Below, piece by piece: positions 12,131 to 22,317 of a DNA stretch of 37,500 nt. Each line of letters opens with the position of its first letter. Positions within the stretch are counted from its first letter, which is position 1. This stretch comes from Symbiodinium natans (taxonomy: Eukaryota > Sar > Dinophyceae > Suessiales > Symbiodiniaceae): positions 110,677 to 148,176 of the forward strand of contig CAJNDS010002779.1 in the NCBI GenBank assembly GCA_905221605.1, given 5' to 3'. The notes under the pieces were generated by a model. The model did no database searches and was not told where the DNA came from. It saw only the letters and a list, made by a program, of their open reading frames with translations. Both the position numbers and the translations under genes were made by a program.

Positions 12131-12653
12131 TAAACCCCTAAACCCCTAAACCCTAAACCCTAAACCCTAAAACCCTAAACCCTAAAACCCTAAACCCTGC
12201 TCCCTCCATCACTCCCTTCCTCTCTGAAGCCATGACATGCCGGCTCTTTCAGTCGCGACGCCACACCGAAAAATTCCGAGTTGGCGCACAGAAACCTGGT
12301 TTGGGGATTCTAGTTCTAGGCCTCAACCCTCAACCCTGAAGCTCTAGATTCGAGAGCTTCAGGGCTAAGGGTTGAGGCTTAGAATTTGGGTTTAGGAGTT
12401 TGGGGATTTCAGGGCTCAAGGTTCAGGAGCTTTGGAGGCGCCTGAGGTTTGTAGAGTGTGGATTCAGGGATTTGTTTGGAGGTTTTTGGTGTGGGGGGCA
12501 GGGGAAGGACTGGGGGCGGGAGGCAACCTTAAACACAAGATAGAGGAGGGGGGGAGCCACCTTAAACACAACATGCGCACGGCCCCTCAACCCTGAAACG
12601 CGAAAACTCAAGTGTTCTCTGAGATCTTTAATGCGTAGCAAGTCTACGGCATC

Positions 12654-12878
12654 TCATAAACAAATACAACCAGCCAAACTGACACTTGTCTTCAAGCTTT
12701 TATCCTGAATCCGAAGCACATGAGGTAGCGTGTCTACTGCTAGTACTTCAGGCGCTAGGTCGTGAATTATTTGAGGCAGCTTAGATTTGTAATCAGCACG
12801 GAAATCAGGAAAACGGCGGAGGACGGGTAGTTTACTATTGCTAGTACCACGAAAGGACACGCGAAATTCAATTGACAA
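12654..12878 (-). CDS. AT-richer single ORF of 74 codons, unrecognised
   Basis: A continuous frame (KLPVLRRFPDFRADYKSKLP, then QIIHDLAPEVLAVDTLPHVL) with lower GC than the neighbouring exon islands and no telomere-like units inside. It sits in the roughly 380 bp repeat-free stretch 12640-13020. It may be the remnant of an inserted element or an exon of different age. No domain is recognised and the ATG may not be the true start. Confidence 0.28.
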   Translation of the reverse strand: MSIEFRVSFRGTSNSKLPVLRRFPDFRADYKSKLPQIIHDLAPEVLAVDTLPHVLRIQDKSLKTSVSLAGCICL

Positions 12879-13176
12879 AAACCGTACTGTAAACTTGTAA
12901 GCCCTGTTCCGTGCACCCCCTTACACGCCACAAGCTCTAATCCCCAAACCCGGGAAGCCATGTAAGCCCTGTGAGGCCCCCAGCCCAAAAGCACATAAAG
13001 CCCTACAAACCCTAAACTCAGTACATACCTAAACCCTAAACCCCAAACCCTAAACCCCAAAGCCCAAACCCTAAACCCTAAAACCCTCAAACCCTAAAAC
13101 CCTCAAACCCTCAAACCCTAAAACCCTCAAACCCTAAAACCCTCAAACCCTAAACCCCAAACCTCAAAGCCCCAAC

Positions 13177-16100
13177 TCTAGATCCAACAAATGCGACGTG
13201 CGGCTCTTTCACCCGACAGAAGTCCGGTCGGCTCTCGTAGATGCTGCACGTGCGACGCTCCTGAGTTATGGTCTGGGACGTTCCCCCTTATACTAGGGGG
13301 GAACCTGTAATCCCTGTTGAAGTTTGCTTGTCTGAGGGGGAACGTCCCAAGGTGTAGGGTTTAGAGATTCCCCCCCCCCGCCCCTAACCCTAAACCCTAA
13401 ACCCTCATCCCAGAAACCTCCGACCCTTCATGCGTCAAGCTCCTTACTCTTGCTGCTGTCGTCCTCTTCTTTTGGGGGTCCGCAAGCTGCTGGGCCCTAA
13501 CAAAAACACCAGGTCCCAAATCGAAAAACCTAAGCTCTAAACCCCAAACCTCTAAACCCCAGACCCTAAACTCTATTTCTCAACTACAGCAAATCCTAAC
13601 CTCCTCCCTAAACCCTAAACCCTAAACCCTAAACCCTAAACCCTAAACCCTAAACCCTCTCAAAGCAAATTGCACCCCCCCCCCCTTTCTCTTGCAGCAG
13701 GGAATTCGTGATCGAAATGCTTGCACCAGCCATCCTCCTGGAGCGAGTGGGGCTTAGCTAGGTGTCGATTTCAAAGGGTTTAGGGTTTAGGGTTTAGGGT
13801 TTAGGGCTTAGGGTTTAGGGTTTAGGGGTTAGGGCTTAGGGTTTAGGGTTTATTTATAGCTAGGACTCCATATTAAACAATATGCCAGGTTAGGGGTTAA
13901 AAGTGTTTGGGGTATAGGGCCTAGAAATTAGGGCCGCACAGCCCTCGACCCTAAAATCCCCCAGGGCGACAGCCTGAAGACCTTCAAGCCTTAGACCTTG
14001 AACTCTAAAAAGCTAGGCCACCCCTTCAGGCCCCAAAACCCGAATCCCTAACCCAAACCGCTCCCAAAAAAAAACACAGGTGTCTTGGCAACCCCAGGAA
14101 GCACCCTGAAATGTACCAAGCCCAAAAGGGCTTAGGGTTCATGCGTAGATATAGCGAGGACCCGTACTAAACCCTAACCGTAGACCCTGAACCCAAAATC
14201 ATAAATGCTAAGCACGCGTACTAGGGGAGAACGCGATGGTGGTCCAAAAGTGATCTAAACCCTCTTAATCTGGGCGTTCGAACCACGTAGTGTTGACACG
14301 TTTGCTAGGGTTGCGTGCGGCTTTGTAGAGCTTAGTAGGGCTTAAGGCTTGATCGGGTTTATTGTCTATCCTAAGGCCCTAAGCCCCAGATTCTTTTCGC
14401 TCCTTAGGGGCTCGGAACATCAGGCTGAGGCCCCTGTTGATGGATTAGGGTTTAGGGTTTAGGGTTTAGGGTTTAAGGTTTAGGGTTTAGGGTTTAGGAT
14501 TTGGGGTTTAGGGTTCAGGGTAAATTGCCTTTAATGTTGCTTCAGAGGGTTTGGGCCTTGCAAGGGTTCAGGACTTGTAGGTCACAGGGTTGGTGGACCT
14601 GCCGGTTTCGTGGGTTTAGGGTTTAGGGTTTAGGGTTTAGGGTTTAGGGTTTAGGGTTTAGGGTTTAGGGTTTAGCGTTTAGGGTTTAGGGTTTAGGGTT
14701 TAGGGTTTAGGGTTTAGGGTTTAGGGTTTAGACCCAGTTTTGGCCTTACTGTATGGTTACAGGGCTGTCCTATACATGCCCCCCCCCCCCCCCCCCCCAA
14801 GACCCTTAATGCCGGGGGGTGTAGGGTTGAGGAGTTTGGGGCTTTTACCCCAAACCAATTAGCCTCCCGAAACCCTAAACCCTTTGGTTTTGTTTCCGCA
14901 GGTGCGGGCGAGCTGCGCCCAAGATACTTCGAAAGGTCCTTGGGCTTGAAAGGATGCTGATCATTTGGACCCCCTAGATGGGTGTAGGGTTTAGGGTTTA
15001 GTAAAGGGTTGAGGGTTGAGGGTTTAGGGTTTAGGGTTAGGGTTTAGGGTTTAGGGTTAACGAAAACGTGCGAATCCCCAGAAGAGAGCTTAAAGCCAGA
15101 GGCGCGCACGCGGTGCTGGCATTGAACCATGTAGCCGATACCCGTATCCCCGTATCTCGGGTTTAGGGTTTAGGGCTAGGGCTAGGGTTTTAGGGTTTAG
15201 GGTTTAGGTTTCAGGGTTTAGGGTTTAGGGTTTAGGGCCCCATGTACTTTGCATTCTTGGCTGTGATGGCTTCTGTTTGGGGTATGGGTTTGCAGTACAA
15301 GCAAACCCTAAACCCCAAACCTGTAGAACCAACGGTGCAACCAAACCCCTAAACCCTAAACCTTGGGATGTTCCCCCTTATACTAACAGTCCTGACAAGG
15401 GATTATCGTACCCCCGATTATAATCCCTATTAAGGACTGTTAGTATAAGGGGGAACATCCACCTAAACCCCAAACCCTAAACCCTAAACCCTAAACCCAA
15501 ACCCTAAACCGGGAAATGTCCCGTCTGGCTGCATCCCCGGCGCTTCATCCGCTCTTCGCCCAAGAGTTCGGACAGGAAGGGCCTGTCCTGTTTAGGGTTT
15601 AGGGTTTAGGGTTTAGGGTTTAGGGTTTAGGGTTTAGGGTTTAGGGTCTAGGGTCTAGGGTCTAGGGTCTAGGGTCTAGGGTCTAGGGTCTAGGGTCTAG
15701 GGTCTAGGGTCTAGGGTCTAGGGTTTAGGGTTTAGGGTTTAGGGTTAGGGTTTAGGGTTTAGGGCTTAGGGTTTAGGGTTTGGTGTTTAGGGTTTAGGGT
15801 TTAGGGTTTAGGGTTCCCACGCGGCTAAGGGCTCAGAAGTTGTAGGGTTTACAGGGTTCCACGGGCCTTAAGGGAACCATGCAAGTTCCCAAGAGAAACT
15901 CTGGGTTTTAGGGGTAAACTTCCTCGCTTTGGGAAGCTTCAGGTTTCAACTTCTGGGCCATGTAGGGATTAGGGCCCACAGAACTTGAACAACACATACA
16001 AACCCAGCCAACCCGAACCCTCTAAACCGTAAACCATAATTTCCCTAACCCCTAAACCGAACCAAGCTTCCTAGCAGCAACAGCTTGCATACGAATTGTG

Positions 16101-17491
16101 TACGAGCTGCATACGAAGTTCGTGCGAAGGCCTTGACAAAGGTCAGATTTCGAAAGTGCCTACGAAGTCTCTGTGAGGAGCACCCAACTCAATTTTTTTG
16201 TAGGGACCCTGCAGCCATGAAAACGCAGACCCATGCATAGACCCCAAACCCCGTTAGACCACAAACCCTACAGACACAAACTCCTAAACTCTACAGGCCC
16301 AAAACCCCTACACCCTGACCCTAAACCCCTACTACCCCTGTTGCCCCCGAATCCTACTATTTGGGGTCCAGAACTCCGGTACCCCTAGACCCCAAACCCC
16401 TCAATCCCCAAAACCCCTAAAACCCTAAACCCCAAAACCCCAAAACCCAAAAACCCTACCCCCCCTATACCCCAAAATTTCCGATCCCCGGAAGACCTCC
16501 GAGCCCAGGTAGCAGCAGGCCCCGCAGCCCTGCACGCACTTCCACCCGACTGGCTCGGCTTGCCTCGTGATCTTCGCGTGAATTGCTGGGCTTGTTTAGG
16601 GTTGAGGATGTAGGACTTTAGGGCCCTAATATCTCTTGAACTTGTCAGGGTGGGGGGGATTCATGCTTCCATGTCGGGTGTAGAGTTTCGAGCTTAGGGT
16701 TAGGGCTTCAGGGTATGAGGAACTTACTTGGGGCCTCATGATATGGAGCAAGAAATGGGGGCACCTTGGGCCATAATTCATGTGTTACCCTGCGTATAAC
16801 TATCTGCCCACGAACCTTGACTTGGTAGCACAGTAACCATACTCTCAGTAAGGGTACCCTTTTTGGGGTTGATTACTCTAGAAGGGGACCTTGAAAAAAA
16901 AAACAAGGGGAAAGGGTACCATTGGGCTACCAAGTTGTAGTGTGCCCCACACACACTCTCTCTCTCTCGTGGCTATGGCATGGCCCTGGCCTTGCCACGC
17001 GGGGCGCCCGACCGCCCTGCCAGCAAGGCGGCGCCAGACGTAGCGCCTGCGGGGTTTTAGGCTTTGGGCTTCAACTAGATACAAGAGCTTGCATTAGACA
17101 GGGCACCCTTTTTGGGCTCAGCAGGGAACCTAAACCCCCCAAAAAGGGGAATAAGGGTCTAGTAGGATTCCCAGTTCAGGATTTGGTTTCTTTCTCTTTT
17201 TTTTGGGCGAGAGAGGGGGGGGGGGGTTGTGGGAGAGGTTTAAGGGCCTTTGTCGGGTTTAGGGGCTTACTGGCCATTGTTGGAATCACTTCTGGGTTCA
17301 GGTAGTTCCGGGGCCGAGGCCCTAGGGACTTTAGTAGCCCTAAACCCTAAACCCCAAACCCTAAACCCTAAACCCAAGGGTTTAGGGTGTTGGGGGTAAC
17401 GACGCCCTAGCCCCAACTCTGGTGGCCCAGTCGCAATCAGCGCAGTGGCAGAGGCCAGGATCCATCGAGGGGAGCGCATGCTTCTCGACAT
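13177..17491 (-). CDS. YkgJ-family zinc/iron-chelating cysteine-cluster protein with signal-like leader, at least seven exons
   Basis: Exons: 17491-17418 (MSRSMRSPRWILASATALIA), 17321-17271 (ASAPELPEPRSDSNNG), 17046-16991 (RYVWRRLAGRAVGRPAWQ), 16585-16497 (EPVGWKCVQGCGACCYLGSE), 15587-15510 (DRPFLSELLGEERMK), 13737 to about 13695 (EDGWCKHFDHEF) and 13260-13177 (RRTCSIYESRPDFCRV). The WKCVQGCGACC cluster, GWC.HFD and C.IYE.RP.FCRV together are the diagnostic cysteine pattern of the YkgJ/UPF0153 family, thought to bind Zn or Fe-S; no reaction is established. Phases agree for the first five exons (donors GA|GTTGGG, CA|GTAAGC, G|GCC, GAG|GTCTTC). The leader resembles a signal or plastid transit peptide. 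The donor of the GWC exon and any exon between 15510 and 13737 are unresolved, and the C terminus beyond 13177 was not identified. Introns contain inverted-repeat elements at 13274-13349, 15366-15460 and 16821-16934. Confidence 0.85.
13274..13349. mobile_element. TTGGGATGTTCCCCC-family element, 15-bp perfect ends
   Basis: Arms 13274-13288 and 13335-13349 are perfect. Lies 13 bp from the 3' splice site of the YkgJ-family exon 13260-13177. Confidence 0.85.
13850..14440. other. Long intronic stretch of the YkgJ-family gene
   Basis: Degenerate telomere-like units and single-copy DNA. Possible small exons at about 14112-14080 (GASWGCQDTC) and 14448-14400 (LMFRAPKERKESG) are not needed for the domain. 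Confidence 0.35.
15366..15460. mobile_element. TTGGGATGTTCCCCC-family element, 28-bp perfect ends
   Basis: Arms 15366-15393 and 15433-15460 are identical over 28 bp, which points to recent activity. Same terminal sequence as the elements at 13274 and 26564. Confidence 0.92.
15648..15722. repeat. TCTAGGG variant array inside a TTTAGGG block
   Basis: About eleven homogenised TCTAGGG units flanked on both sides by TTTAGGG units (15592-15800), showing local spread of one mutation. Confidence 0.92.
16821..16934. mobile_element. Inverted-repeat element CTTGGTAGC, copy of 5257-5370
   Basis: Ends CTTGGTAGCACAG and TTGGGCTACCAAG, with internal GGGTACCC/GGGTACC pairing. In the intron between YkgJ-family exons 17046-16991 and 16585-16497. 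Confidence 0.8.
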
Positions 17492-17933
17492 AGAGGTTTT
17501 AGGGTTTAGGGTTTAGGGTTTAGGGTTTAGGGTCATAGGGGTTTCAGGATTTCAGGGATTGGGGCTTAAGACTCAGAGTCCTGAGCTCTCAACCCTAAAG
17601 GGGTTTAGGGTTGAGGGTTGAGGGTTTGGGGCTTGAGGTTACCCTTTGCTCTCGTTCACTGCAGGCATTCCCGAATCCTAAGCCCCGTACCCTTGTCACC
17701 CTGAACCCTAAACTTGTTTGCTTGACAAGCCTTTCTTCGGGAGCGGGCGTAGTGAGCTGGCAAGGTACGGTCCGTAGTTGGGGTTCCTGTTAGCATTCAT
17801 GCTCGGGTTGAGGCTTTAGAGTTTAAAGTTCAAGGTTTAACTAGGGTGTAGGGAGTAGGGTTTGGGCCTTAACTTGGGAGCCCGGGCTGAGGGCCAAAGA
17901 ATCGACCAGAGCTCCGTGTTTTGTTTTTGTTGC

Positions 17934-19466
17934 TTTTCAGCTGCGTGAGAGTTCCCGAATGGAGCGGCGGAAACATGTAAATTGCCTGCACTGTGTCTTG
18001 AGGGTCACGACTATTCCCTCCAGACCCTAAACCCCTAGATCCTTCAAACCCTAAACCCTTATCCCTAAACCCCAAAGCCTAAACCCCAAATCCCGAACCC
18101 TAAGCCCCCTAAACTCCAAACCGCAAACCCAAAATCCTAAAACCCAAACCCCCAAACCCTGCACAATCAACTTCGCGACCCGCGCCGACACTCTCAACGG
18201 ACCCTTCAGATAGGAAAATCGAGTCAAACCCTTGGTCAAACCGGATACCCCCAACTGGTAGGGCTTAGGCTATAGGGTTTAGGGTTTAGGGTCTAGGGTC
18301 TAGGGTTTAGGGTTTGGGTTTAGGGTTCAGGTTTACGATTTAGGGTTTAGGGTTTAGGGTTTAGGGTTCAGGGTTCAGGGTTCAGGATTTAGGGTTTAGG
18401 GTTTAGGGTTTAGGGTTTAGGGTTTAGGGTTTGGGGTTCAGGATTTAGGGTTTGGGGTTTTGGGTTTACGGTTTAGGGTTCAGGGTTGAGGCCTCATTGA
18501 CATAGGTGAGGTGCTCAGAAGCCCACAGCATATACGAAGCCTCTGACTCCCGGGCCCCTTCAACTGCCTAAGTCCGAAGAAAGGGTTCAGGGCTTAGGGC
18601 TTAGGGCTCCGGGCTCAGGGTCAGGGCTTAGGGCTTAGGGCTTAGGGCTTAGGGCTTAGGGCTTAGGGCTTAGGGTTTAGGGTTTAGGGTTTAGTATCCA
18701 AAGTTCCAAGCTATGAGTCCCCTAGACCTTGAACCTGGCCCTCTAAACCTCCGGCTAAACCTCCCAAACCACTGAACCTGCTACACTCCCAAACCCCCTA
18801 AACCCTACATCCCAAACCCCACCGTGCTGCCTCGGGCGTGTCTGCCTCGGTGGGTGGTGGCCGGACCTGTTGGGCGAACATCGGTTTGGGGTCTAGAGTT
18901 TAGGGCTTAGGTTTTAGGGTTTAGCGTTTGGGGTTTAGGGTTTGGGGTTTAGGGTTTGGGGTTTGGGGTTTGGGGTTTGGGGCTTAGGGTTTAGGGGGCC
19001 TCTTGGGTTGCAGTGGGTATTTATGAATTTGCGGCTAAACGGAGAGCATTGGACGCTGGCAGAAGCCGTCACTATGGCGGGTTTAGGGTTCGGTTTAGCG
19101 TTTAGGGTTTAGGGGTTTGGGGTTTAGGGTTTAGGGTTAGGGTTTAGGGTTTAGGGTTAACGTCCTAAATCCAGACCTAAGTCCAGCAAACAAGCCCTCA
19201 AACCCCAAAAACAAACGAAAAAAAAATTCCTGAACAGCCTTCAGAAGCCCTCGAGCCCAAACCCCAAACCCCAGACCCGCCCAGCCCCATACCCTAAACC
19301 CTAGATCCCAAAGCTAAGCCCTCAACCCTAAACCCTCAACCCTAGACCCTCAACCCTCAACCCTCAACCCTCAACCCTAAACCTTCATCCCTAAAACCCC
19401 CCTGATCCCTTTAGACCCTCCGGGGCTGCCGACCCGCCGGTCCTCCTGCGAAGCCTCCGAGGACGC
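17934..19466 (-). CDS. Unrecognised multi-exon protein (six exons in phase)
   Basis: Exons: 19466-19417 (ASSEASQEDRRVGSPG), 19071-19041 (DGFCQRPMLS), 18866-18831 (VRPPPTEADTPE), 18567-18493 (EGARESEASYMLWASEHLTY), 18254-18158 (SGLTKGLTRFSYLKGPLRVS) and 18017 to about 17934 (DPQDTVQAIYMFPPLHSGTL). Every junction keeps the frame. Donors are GG|GTCTAA, TCC|GTTTAG, GAG|GCAG, GAG|GCC and G|GTTTGG; acceptors are CAG|G, TAG|T, CAG|G, TAG|G, CAG|T and GAG|G. A terminal exon ending in TGA at 17656-17756 is possible. Upstream candidates are about 19919-19800 (GCRYYRESLQTLQLRKLF, with the ideal pair TAG|G and AAG|GT) and 19772-19720 (NSFNWLQSTA). It ends just upstream of the YkgJ-like gene start at 17491. 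No family is recognised; several of these islands are also open on the plus strand. Confidence 0.5.
18622..18673. repeat. GCTTAGG heptamer array
   Basis: Seven to eight TTAGGGC units followed by TTTAGGG units. Confidence 0.85.
18935..18986. repeat. TTTGGGG heptamer array
   Basis: Mixed TTTAGGG and TTTGGGG units. Confidence 0.8.
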
Positions 19467-19540
19467 CTGTTCGGGCTTTTTAGGGTTCATAGGTTTAGGG
19501 TTTAGGGTTTAGGGTTTAGGGTTTAGGGTTTAAGGTTTTT

Positions 19541-19662
19541 AGGGTTTTTAGGGTTAGGGTTTTTAGGGTTTTTAGGGTTTTAGGGTTTTTAGGGTTTTTA
19601 GGGTTTTTAGGGTTTTTAGGGTTTTTAGGGTTTTTAGGGTTTTTAGGGTTTTTAGGGTTTCT
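19541..19662. repeat. TTTTTAGGG nonamer array
   Basis: About 12 copies of a lengthened telomere-like unit following ordinary TTTAGGG units at 19495-19530. Confidence 0.9.
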
Positions 19663-20053
19663 GGGGTTTACAGGGTTTCTAGGGTTTGTAGGGTTTAGAG
19701 GGTTTAGGGTTTGGAGCTCTGGGGAGAACTTTGCGGTGCTTTGAAGCCAGTTGAAGGAGTTCTGGCAGCTTAACCCTAAACCCCCTAAACCCTAAACCCC
19801 AAACCTTTGGGAGTTCAGGATTAAAGAGCTTGCGGAGTTGAAGGGTTTGGAGGCTTTCTCTGTAGTATCTACAGCCGACGAGAGAAAGAGCCTATTGTGG
19901 AAAGCAGTGTCTGCAGGTAAAGACCCAAGCATGCTCGGGACGAACAAACCCTAAACCCTAAACCCTAAACCCTCAACCCTAAACCCTAAACCCTTTTGCT
20001 GAGAACGCAGGCAATCGATCACGTCTGCCTCCCAGGGTCGGCAGCGCGGAGAT

Positions 20054-20178
20054 CTCAGGGTAGTTACATGGTCCCTTAGCATGGGCCTTTAAAACAGGGA
20101 CCCCTGAGTATGTCCTTTATACCCGATACGAATTAAGGGCCCATACTTCAGAACCCTTTAAGGGAGGTAAAGGGACCA
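20054..20178. mobile_element. CAGGGTAGTTACATGG-family element (copy without array)
   Basis: Starts CTCAGGGTAGTTACATGGT and shares GGGCCCATA, CAGAACCCTTTAAGG and AGGTAA(A)GGGACCA with 27888-28048. Confidence 0.75.
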
Positions 20179-20227
20179 GAACTCCCCTTCGAAGAGGGCC
20201 CCTAGTAGGATCCCTAGGATCCCTTTT

Positions 20228-20340
20228 CTAGGTTGCCCAGTAACCTAGGATTAAAAAGGGTGCCCTTTCTTGCTTAAAGGGGTTTATAGGGGAACCTAGA
20301 GACCCCAAAAAGGGAATAAAGGCACTACTGGGCATCCTAG
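20228..20340. mobile_element. Inverted-repeat element, 15-bp ends
   Basis: CTAGGTTGCCCAGTA (20228-20242) and TACTGGGCATCCTAG (20326-20340), one mismatch; ends four bases past the SMI1/KNR4 stop codon. Its core (GGGTGCCCTTT, GGGGAACCTAGAGACCCCAA) recurs at 17098-17172 and 4838-4912. Confidence 0.82.
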
Positions 20341-20343
20341 TTT

Positions 20344-21428
20344 TTAGGCGTGAATTACAACAGTTTCCGTCGCCGTTAGGGTGCTCTCCAGCATTGCCCT
20401 GAAGGACTTCCAGCGTGCGGCGCCCGGGTACCACTCCGCGAAGTGCCAGGCCTCCCACTCCTCTGTCTTTTAGGGTTGGGGGTTTAGGGTTTAATTAGGG
20501 TTTAGGGTTTAGGGTTTAGGGTTTAGGGTTTAGGGTTTAGGGTTTAGGGTTTAGGGTTTAGGGTTTAGGGTTTAGGGTTTAGGGTTTAGGGGTTGGGGTT
20601 TAGGGTTTAGGGTTTAGGGCTTAGGGTTTAGGGCTGCTTAAGAACCCTCAAAAAATGGATAAAAAAAAACAAGCCCCTTATTACCCTCATTTCTCCTTTA
20701 TAGGGAAGAATCTTGTTTACCTTTTGTTTTGTTTTTTTTTTTTTGGGGGGGGGGGGGGGGTATGCAAACCGTAGTCCTCACCATCCTTCACATTGGGGCA
20801 GAGGAAGAAGAAACCCTCTCGGACGTCACTGATCAGCAACGACCCGGGGATGTACTCCTTCCGGTACCGGACAGAATCTTGGTTCTTGCCGTAGGTGAGA
20901 TGCTCTTCTGGGCTTATCTCCACGTCGTCGTCATCCGTGAAGAGGTCAATGACCTCCTGCGCGTCCTTGTCGTCCTTCAGCCACTTGATGTCCGCTGCCC
21001 GCAGCAGCGTGTTGCCGTCGGCGCCAAAGTCCGTCCTGCTCTACTTGCAGGTTCATGGGTACTTCTAACCCAACTATAAGTCTATACATATAACCTACTT
21101 AGAGGATGTAAGGGGGCTTATAATCTTATAACTACAGTTATGCTTGGGGTTCTAAATGCCTCCTGAAGCTCCAAGTACCCCCTCAAAGCTAAACTTCCTG
21201 CACTTCCGAATGAAATCCGAAACCCTACTTAAGTTTCCCCAAGCTTCCCGGACTTCCTATGAACCCTCAGCCGGTCCTCCCGGCCACCCCAGCACCCTCG
21301 AGCCACGCGCGGTAGGAGGGCGGTAGCTGGACCCCGAGCCGCGACTCAGCCTCCTCCACGGCCGAGGCCATGGCGGCCGCGGGGAGAAACCCGAGCAGCG
21401 GCAGCAAGAACTTCGTGGAAGGCAGCAT
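20344..21428 (-). CDS. SMI1/KNR4 (SUKH) domain protein with signal-peptide-like N terminus, three exons, complete
   Basis: Exons: 21428-21277, 21035-20782 and 20462-20344; about 174 residues. The start MLPSTKFLLPLLGFLPAAA is a good signal peptide or plastid-targeting leader: one lysine, a hydrophobic core, small residues. Then come the SUKH hallmarks in order: EEAESRLGVQLPPSYRAWLE (about residues 25-44), LLRAADIKWL, LTYGKNQDS, YIPGSLLISD, FFFLCPNV, EWEAWHFAEWYPGAARWKSF, then a stop. The family (SMI1/KNR4 of fungi, bacterial immunity proteins) is a protein-binding fold with no enzymatic role. Intron 1 (241 bp) appears to use an AG|GA donor and CAG|GAC acceptor. Intron 2 can use GATG|GTGAGG to CAG|AG. 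Intron 1 is largely an inverted-repeat element. Intron 2 holds a TTTAGGG array plus a second element. An alternative start is the second ATG at 21371, which would remove the leader. Function in this organism is unknown. Confidence 0.9.
21043..21175. mobile_element. CTTGGAGGTTCATGG-family element forming intron 1 of the SMI1/KNR4 gene
   Basis: Ends ACTTGCAGGTTCATGGGTACT and GAAGCTCCAAGT. A second GGTTCATAGG copy lies near the 5' splice site, so nearly the whole 241-bp intron is made of this element. Confidence 0.8.
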
Positions 21429-21485
21429 TCTGGCCAAGGAGGTCTGGGCCAGACAGCTTCCGGGGGTGTAGGGTTTAGGGTTTAG

Positions 21486-21556
21486 GGTTGAGGGGTTGAG
21501 GGGTTGAGGGGTTGAGGGGTTGAGGGGTTGAGGGGTTGAGGGGTTGAGGGGGTGAG
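21486..21556. repeat. GGGGTTGA octamer array
   Basis: About nine copies between TTTAGGG units, just upstream of the SMI1/KNR4 gene start. Confidence 0.9.
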
Positions 21557-21690
21557 GGGTTTAGGGTTTAGGGTTTAGGGTCGAGGGATGGCTGGGAGCT
21601 TGGGGTTTTTCATGAGGCTTTCTGTTCGGATGCAGGATGCTGCAGCTTTTGGGGCTTAGGCTTGTCACAACTCATCCAGCAGAATAGTTT

Positions 21691-21790
21691 GGGGCCTGAA
21701 TAATTAGAATAGGGATTTGGGGGGGGGGGTTATAATCGTAGAATTACAATGGGGCCATAAGGGAATACTATGAGTAGTTCTTCCGACCCT
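21691..21790. mobile_element. GGGGCCTGAATA repeat, copy 1
   Basis: Shares GGGGCCTGAATA, TTAGAATAGGG, CATAAGGGAATACTAT and CCGACCC in order with 29794-29885. Confidence 0.8.
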
Positions 21791-22130
21791 ATCTTAAGCC
21801 CTAAGGGTCCATGTACCTTGTTATTATGTACTTGGGCCCGAAAGTCCCTGAATAGGAGGTACTTGAAGGCCCAAGTATTCCCTGTTGAGGTGCATGGAGC
21901 CTTAGGGAAGGGCCTAAAGAGTTACGGTAGTGCTTGAGGTTTCCGAAAACAGGGGTACTCCGCTTTAAAGGGACCCGCAAGATGGGTACCCCTATGTTCG
22001 GAAAACGCCTTATGTTCGAGTTAGAGTATTGACGATTCATGAGAACTATGTTAGTCATTCTTCGGCCCCTGTAGTAAACTCTTTACACAGGCTTCTAACT
22101 TATTACCCACACTCTGACCCTCATACATTC
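21790..22130. other. AT-richer spacer with element fragments
   Basis: Upstream of the SMI1/KNR4 start. Holds the foldback at 21941-22003 and no convincing exon. Confidence 0.45.
21941..22003. mobile_element. Inverted-repeat element TTCCGAAAACAGGGG
   Basis: Arms 21941-21958 and 21986-22003, two mismatches in 18. A related left end occurs at 28106-28124 with CGGAAACGCCCGAAAACATCC as right end near 28191-28211. Confidence 0.75.
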
Positions 22131-22200
22131 ACTACAACGAAGCGGCGCCCCTTCAGGGCTTCGGGTTCAAGTGTTTGGGGTTTATAGGGTTTAGATTCAT

Positions 22201-22317
22201 CTTGTTGAGTTTCTCTGATGTGACCATCGCGTCCCCGTTGTGGTGAAATTCTTTGGGTCGTATAAACTTGGCTTCTCGAATGCGTGTCATGGGCCGCAGG
22301 CTTCCCGCCGAGATCCA
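22201..22317 (-). CDS. Candidate 39-codon exon; strand not certain
   Basis: After GTTGCAG|T the minus strand reads WISAGSLRPMTRIREAKFIR then PKEFHHNGDAMVTSEKLNK. The plus strand of the same stretch reads VPVVVKFFGSYKLGFSNACH with an AG|GC donor, so one of the two is an antisense shadow. Unidirectional coding elsewhere favours minus. Confidence 0.3.

Noticed and set aside
20228-20458. Minus-strand 76-codon ORF
   Set aside because: Wrong frame of SMI1/KNR4 exon 3 running into an inverted-repeat element.
20729-21079. Plus-strand 116-codon ORF
   Set aside because: Antisense of the SMI1/KNR4 exon 2, starting in a homopolymer.
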